From NCBI RefSeq assembly GCF_009360615.1, contig NZ_SPEY01000094.1, positions 1 through 35,452 of the forward strand: 35,452 bases of DNA. The letters are read 5' to 3'. Below the pieces are notes generated by a model. It did not search any database. It saw only the letters and a list, made by a program, of their open reading frames with translations, and was not told where the DNA came from. This DNA comes from Comamonas sp. Lineage in GTDB: Bacteria > Pseudomonadota > Gammaproteobacteria > Burkholderiales > Burkholderiaceae_C. Both the position numbers and the translations under genes were made by a program. Positions 31,522-35,452 of this stretch are shown piece after piece (position 1 is the stretch's first letter; each line of letters starts with the position of its first letter).

Positions 31522-32385
31522 TCATGCGCGCTGGATGCGCTCCTGCAGCAGCTCCCAGACGGGTGTGAGCTGGCCGGGCAGGAAGGGTAGCTGTCCCAGG
31601 TCCGTCTGCGATTCATCGGGGCTGTGAAAGTCGCTGCCCCGAGAGGCGGCGAGGCCGAACTCCACCGCCAGATCCGCGTAGCGTGCATATTCATGCGGAC
31701 GGTGGCTGCCCGTGACAACTTCCACGCCCTGGCCCCCTAGATCCTTGAACGTGGAAAACAGCGCATATTCCTCGTTGTGGCTCAGGTCGTATCGCGCCGG
31801 GTGGGCAATCACGGCCACGCCGCCGGCATCCACGATCCAGCGCACGGCGTCATGCAGATTTGCCCAGACATGCGCGACATAGCCGGGCTTGCCTTCGGTC
31901 AGATAGTGTCTGAAGACCTCGTAGGTATCGGCGCAGATCCCGCTCTCCACGAGAAAGCGTGCAAAGTGGGTGCGCGAGATCAGCTCGGGGTTGCCTGCGT
32001 GGCGCAGCGCTCCTTCATAGGCGCCGGCAATCCCCGACAGTTCCAGCTGCCTGGCCATTTCGCGGGCGCGCGGGCCGCGGCCGTTGCGCGTGTCGTAGAG
32101 GCCCTGTGTCAGGGCGGCATCGTCGGCGTCAAAGCCCAGGCCCACGATGTGCACGCTGCTGCCAGAGAAGCTGACGGAGATCTCCGTGCCTGTCAGATAG
32201 TCCAGCCCCACCGACCTGGCGGCTGCGGCGGCCCGGTGCTGGCCACCGACCTCGTCATGGTCGGTCAGGGCCCACAGCTCCACGCCCCGCTCGACGGCAC
32301 GCTGAGCCAGTTGTTCGGGCGTCAAGGTGCCGTCGGAGACGATGGAGTGACAGTGCAGGTCGGCGTTGAGGTAGGTTTTGGGCAC
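31522..32385 (-). CDS. PHP-domain phosphoesterase (YciV/TrpH type)
   Basis: A polymerase-and-histidinol-phosphatase (PHP) hydrolase with the metal-binding motifs DLHCHS (near residue 8), TDHD (about 40), GTEIS, AHPARY and GSDFH. The E. coli homologue YciV (RNase AM) is a 5'-3' exoribonuclease and 3',5'-nucleotide phosphatase acting on RNA 5' ends; the same role is likely here. The frame has no ATG near the start. GTG 32385 gives 287 residues, close to E. coli YciV (293); a TTG at 32412 would add nine. It is paired with yciO and divergent from the next chemoreceptor. Confidence 0.88.
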   Translation of the reverse strand: MPKTYLNADLHCHSIVSDGTLTPEQLAQRAVERGVELWALTDHDEVGGQHRAAAAARSVGLDYLTGTEISVSFSGSSVHIVGLGFDADDAALTQGLYDTRNGRGPRAREMARQLELSGIAGAYEGALRHAGNPELISRTHFARFLVESGICADTYEVFRHYLTEGKPGYVAHVWANLHDAVRWIVDAGGVAVIAHPARYDLSHNEEYALFSTFKDLGGQGVEVVTGSHRPHEYARYADLAVEFGLAASRGSDFHSPDESQTDLGQLPFLPGQLTPVWELLQERIQRA

Positions 32386-32575
32386 GGCTTCATTGTAGGC
32401 CGCTGCAGGCAATCATGACCTGGGTCATGGCTCCGGCACTTTTGTGGTGGCGTCTTGTAACAAAGCTCAAAGACGCCGAGCGCATGCCGAAAAAGGATTG
32501 GCTGCAGCGCTTGTGAGTTTTCGCTTGCGCCAAGGCTGCCACGGTGTTGCTGAATCTATTGAGATGGATAAAAAA

Positions 32576-34321
32576 ATGAAATTGAATCAGTTCTCGGTGT
32601 CACAAAAGCTGTGGGCTTTGGTGATTGGCTTGCTGGCTGGCTTGCTGCTGGTGTCCGCAGGCAGCCTGATCTATCTGGATCGTGTCTACGTCAGCATTTC
32701 CAAGGAGGCCACTCGCACCCGGATGGCCGCCAGCATTGCCAGCGAGTGGCGTCATCTGACCGAGCAGAGCGTGGATCGCTCCATCGTTGCGGCCATATCT
32801 TCCGAGGAAAATCTGGTGGAGCAGCAGCGCAAGCTGATGAGCGACGGGATCGCGCATATCACCGAGCTGCAGAAAAAGCTCAACGAACTGGTCACCGACG
32901 AGGAATCTCGCAAGGTGCTGGATGAAGTCGCCGAGCGCAGGCGCACGACGCTGGAGAGCAATGCCGCCGTGCAGGCAGCACGCAAGGACAATGATTTTGC
33001 GGCGGCCTTCGATCTGGTTGAAAAGCAGCTGCGCCCCAATGCCAAGGTCTATGTGGACGCGCAGCGCAAGTTTGTGCAGTTGCAGGAGCAGCGCAGCCAA
33101 CGTGCGGTTGCCGACGGCGAAGCACTCCAGTCCCGTGCCTATGTGGCCATCGGTCTGGTCTGTGGCCTGATCGTTCTGCTGGGCCTTGCGATGGCGGCAC
33201 TGATCCTGCGCTCGATCATCGCTCCGTTGAATGAGGCGGTTGCTCTGGCCGACTCCATCGCTGCCGGTGATTTGACGGCCACCGTCCGCAATGATCGTGA
33301 TGACGAGCTGGGCCGTCTGCTCAAATCCCTGAACGCCATGGCCGAGCGTCTGCGCTCCGTCGTTGGCCAGGTTCGCACGGGTGTGGAATCCGTCTCTTCG
33401 GCCTCGGGCCAGATTGCCACGGGCAACCAGGACCTGTCGGCGCGTACCGAGCAGACGGCGGCCAGCCTGGAGGAAACCGCCGCCAGCATGGAGGAGCTGA
33501 CGGCCACCGTCACCCAGTCGGCCGACACGGCGCGTCAGGCCAATCAGCTGGCCTCGACGGCCGCCCAGGCCGCCGAGCAGGGGGGGCGTGTGGTGCAGCA
33601 GGTGGTGCAGAGCATGGGCCAGATCACCGACAGCAGCCGCAAGATCGCCGACATCATCGGCGTGATCGATTCGATTGCCTTCCAGACCAATATCCTGGCC
33701 CTGAATGCGGCCGTGGAAGCGGCACGTGCCGGCGAGCAGGGCCGTGGCTTTGCCGTGGTGGCGGGCGAGGTGCGCAGCCTGGCGCAGCGCAGTGCCGAGG
33801 CTGCCAAGGAGATCAAGCAGCTCATCACCACCAGCGTGGACAATGTGCAGTCGGGCTCGCAGCAGGTGGAGCTGGCGGGTCAGAGCATGAGCGAGATCGT
33901 GGCCAGCGTGCGCCGCGTCAGCGACCTGATCGGCGAGATCACGGCGTCGTCCACCGAGCAGCGCGACGGCATCAACCAGGTCAATCAGGCGGTGAGCAAT
34001 CTCGACCAGATGACGCAGCAGAACGCGGCGCTGGTGGAGGAGTCCAGTGCGGCGGCACTGTCGATGCAGGAGCAGGCGCGCCGCCTGGCCGAAGTGGTGT
34101 CGGTCTTCAGGCTGGGGCATGAAGCCGGCCAGGCCAAGGCGGTAGCCGCTCAGCGCCCGGCCAGCCCTGCCATGCCGGCCATGGCCCCGGTGAAGCAGGC
34201 AGCTGCCGCAGCCAGGCCTGCAATCAAGAAAGCACCGGCCGGGCCGGCTCCCTCGGCACTGAGCCCCAGCAAGGCCAAGCCTGCTGCGGACTCCGACGAT
34301 GGGGACTGGGAAACGTTCTGA
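32576..34321 (+). CDS. Methyl-accepting chemotaxis protein (four-helix-bundle sensor, CheR pentapeptide)
   Basis: A 581-residue chemoreceptor. Transmembrane helices at about 11-34 and 188-212 flank a helical periplasmic domain of about 150 residues of the four-helix-bundle type. HAMP (about 213-265) and a signalling domain with the conserved hairpin tip follow. An Ala/Pro/Lys-rich linker ends in DWETF, a CheR/CheB docking pentapeptide (NWETF-type), so it is a methylated, high-abundance-type receptor. ATG 32576 is preferred because the next tandem receptor starts with the same MKL motif; ATG 32564, in frame, is an alternative. A strong terminator follows. A 97-base part of its signalling region is identical in the next gene. 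Confidence 0.93.
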   Translation: MKLNQFSVSQKLWALVIGLLAGLLLVSAGSLIYLDRVYVSISKEATRTRMAASIASEWRHLTEQSVDRSIVAAISSEENLVEQQRKLMSDGIAHITELQKKLNELVTDEESRKVLDEVAERRRTTLESNAAVQAARKDNDFAAAFDLVEKQLRPNAKVYVDAQRKFVQLQEQRSQRAVADGEALQSRAYVAIGLVCGLIVLLGLAMAALILRSIIAPLNEAVALADSIAAGDLTATVRNDRDDELGRLLKSLNAMAERLRSVVGQVRTGVESVSSASGQIATGNQDLSARTEQTAASLEETAASMEELTATVTQSADTARQANQLASTAAQAAEQGGRVVQQVVQSMGQITDSSRKIADIIGVIDSIAFQTNILALNAAVEAARAGEQGRGFAVVAGEVRSLAQRSAEAAKEIKQLITTSVDNVQSGSQQVELAGQSMSEIVASVRRVSDLIGEITASSTEQRDGINQVNQAVSNLDQMTQQNAALVEESSAAALSMQEQARRLAEVVSVFRLGHEAGQAKAVAAQRPASPAMPAMAPVKQAAAAARPAIKKAPAGPAPSALSPSKAKPAADSDDGDWETF

Positions 34322-34347
34322 GCCGGCAGGCTGGCTAGCACCTGCAG

Positions 34348-34384
34348 GCCCGCCGCTTTCTACGGGAAGCGGCGGGCTTTCTCT
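34348..34384 (+). terminator. Terminator after the pentapeptide chemoreceptor
   Basis: GCCCGCCGCTT pairs with AAGCGGCGGGC, an eleven-base GC-rich stem with a short loop, followed by TTTCTCTTT. It lies 26 bases after the chemoreceptor stop. Confidence 0.85.
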
Positions 34385-34629
34385 TTCCTGCCGCCGGCTC
34401 CTGCCTTGCAGAAGAGCGGGAAAGTACTGAGAACAGGCATCGTGCGCAGGATGCAAAGCACTTGTAACAATTATTAATATATTGAAGCAACCTCAGGGGG
34501 CTTCCCTGCGAGGTGCAGGGAGGACGTCAGGGGCCAGGAATTGACCGCCAGAGTCATGCACAAGCCAGCCCGTAGTTCACGATGCGGACGTGCCTGTGTG
34601 TAGGTTCTTTTGTCTGGATGGGTTGGTTC
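34385..34629. other. Promoter region of the last chemoreceptor
   Basis: About 245 bases with an AT-rich block (TTGTAACAATTATTAATATAT near 34462-34483) that could hold a promoter, followed by a TCCCTGC-GAGGT-GCAGGGA hairpin near 34504-34522. No sigma-28 consensus is evident. Confidence 0.4.
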
Positions 34630-35452
34630 ATGAAGTTGTTTCAATTCACCGTGGCCCGGAAGCTGTGGGCGCTGGTGATCGGTCTTCTGGCGGGCATGCT
34701 GTTGCTGGTGGCAGGCAGCCTTGCTTATTCAAAGCGTGTTGACGAGGGGATTCTGACGGCGGTGGTGGAGGCGCAGACGGCTGCTGCGCAGGCCAGGGAG
34801 TGGCGCATCCTGACCCAGATGAGCATGGATCGCTTCATGGCGGCTTCCATGTCCAAGGAGGAGAATCTGGTCGAGCACCAGTACAAGGCCATGGCCGGCC
34901 TGATCGCCAGCATCAACGAGTTGCGAGGCAAAGTGCTGGCGCAGGCTCACACGCAAGAGGCCAAGAGTCTGATGGCCGATGTGAACACGCACAGAGATGC
35001 CTTGTTTGCGGTCAACAAGGAGGTGGATCAGGCCCGCCAGGCCAAGGATTTCGAGCGTTCGCAAAAGCTGGTCGACGAGCGGCTCAACCCGATGGCGCAG
35101 AAGTACTACGCGGCCCTGGATGCCTATGTGCTACTGCAGGAGCGCTATCAGGTGCAGGCGCTGGCGAAGGGGGAGTCCATCCGCTCCAAGGCCTATGCGG
35201 CAATAGCCGTCGCTTGCGGGCTCATCATGCTGCTGGGGCTGGTGACGGGCCTGCTCCTCATGCGCTCCATCACCCAGCCCCTGCTCAAGGCCGTGGAACT
35301 GGCAGATGCGATTGCCGAAGGCGACCTGAGCTTCAGGATCGGGCATGACCGCGAAGACGAGCTGGGCCGTCTGCTCAAATCCCTGAACGCCATGGCCGAG
35401 CGTCTGCGCTCCGTCGTTGGCCAGGTTCGCACGGGTGTGGAATCCGTCTCTT
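34630..35452 (+). CDS. Methyl-accepting chemotaxis protein, partial (3' end outside window)
   Basis: About 274 residues are visible: transmembrane helices near 11-33 and 190-213, a helical periplasmic domain of about 155 residues, a HAMP domain and the beginning of the signalling domain. It starts like the preceding receptor (MKL-x-QF) and is clearly its paralogue, but its periplasmic domain has diverged, so the two may sense different ligands. From 35356 to the window end the DNA is identical to 33302-33398 in the preceding gene. The 3' end, and therefore the pentapeptide question, lies outside the window. Confidence 0.93.
   Translation, partial: MKLFQFTVARKLWALVIGLLAGMLLLVAGSLAYSKRVDEGILTAVVEAQTAAAQAREWRILTQMSMDRFMAASMSKEENLVEHQYKAMAGLIASINELRGKVLAQAHTQEAKSLMADVNTHRDALFAVNKEVDQARQAKDFERSQKLVDERLNPMAQKYYAALDAYVLLQERYQVQALAKGESIRSKAYAAIAVACGLIMLLGLVTGLLLMRSITQPLLKAVELADAIAEGDLSFRIGHDREDELGRLLKSLNAMAERLRSVVGQVRTGVESVS

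Noticed and set aside
32444..32575. Flagellar sigma-28 promoter before the chemoreceptor
   Set aside because: A CAAAG...GCCGA pair near 32460-32480 is present but the spacing is 6-9 bases, not the about 11 required.
32600..34456. 618-codon minus-strand ORF opposite the chemoreceptor
   Set aside because: Antisense of a clear chemoreceptor; repetitive His/Leu/Gly/Arg composition with no domain.
34504..34522. Riboswitch or structured leader before the last chemoreceptor
   Set aside because: A single TCCCTGC/GCAGGGA hairpin is present, but no further conserved riboswitch core could be recognised.

Overview
The window reads as a chromosome segment of a GC-rich betaproteobacterium, most likely Comamonadaceae and Comamonas-like. 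The basis is the nadK-recN-rapZ cluster next to hrcA, a long (433-residue) TrpS, several MCP-type chemoreceptors and overall protein flavour. This is recognition from memory, not a database result. Core genes flank one integrated mobile element of about 13.9 kb.

Left core (1-8040): a minus-strand run nadK > recN > rapZ > creB > creC > creD (creD runs off the left edge). A TTCAC-N6-TTCAC direct repeat sits 67 bases upstream of creD and matches the known CreB operator (cre tag), so CreBC probably drives creD here. hrcA runs divergently from nadK and is followed by a tRNA with a CAU anticodon.

Mobile element (about 7992-21874): it is bounded by a perfect 49-bp direct repeat of the tRNA 3' half. 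A tyrosine integrase lies at the right end, with an excisionase-like gene, a Rha/KilAC antirepressor-like gene and a tightly overlapping minus-strand operon of six small genes ending in a winged-helix, replication-type protein. Left of these are a small HTH gene, a plus-strand HExxH metallopeptidase cargo gene, a 1024-residue tape-measure protein, a GT-A-like protein and three unknown genes. I see no terminase, portal, capsid, baseplate, lysis or CI-like repressor gene, so this is a degraded prophage or, more interestingly, a satellite that carries an orphan tape-measure protein. Most sizeable intergenic gaps in the element hold their own family of short palindromic repeats: GTAACG, TGTCACG, GTACCG-N5-CGGTAC and CTACAG-TTT-CTGTAG. 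Several copies are spaced by 22, 33 or 44 bases. The element supplies a new tRNA terminator at its left end and carries matching 18-bp arm-type repeats near both ends.

Right core (21875-35452): host tRNA terminator, tRNA-Arg(ACG), then a minus-strand signalling module (OmpR-type regulator, LysM-FecR exported protein, CHASE2-PAS histidine kinase). Next come trpS, an M50 membrane protease, a chemoreceptor with almost no periplasmic domain, a yciO-PHP phosphatase pair in the enterobacterial yciV-yciO arrangement, and two tandem four-helix-bundle chemoreceptors. The second of these is cut by the window end and shares an exactly identical 97-bp stretch with the first.
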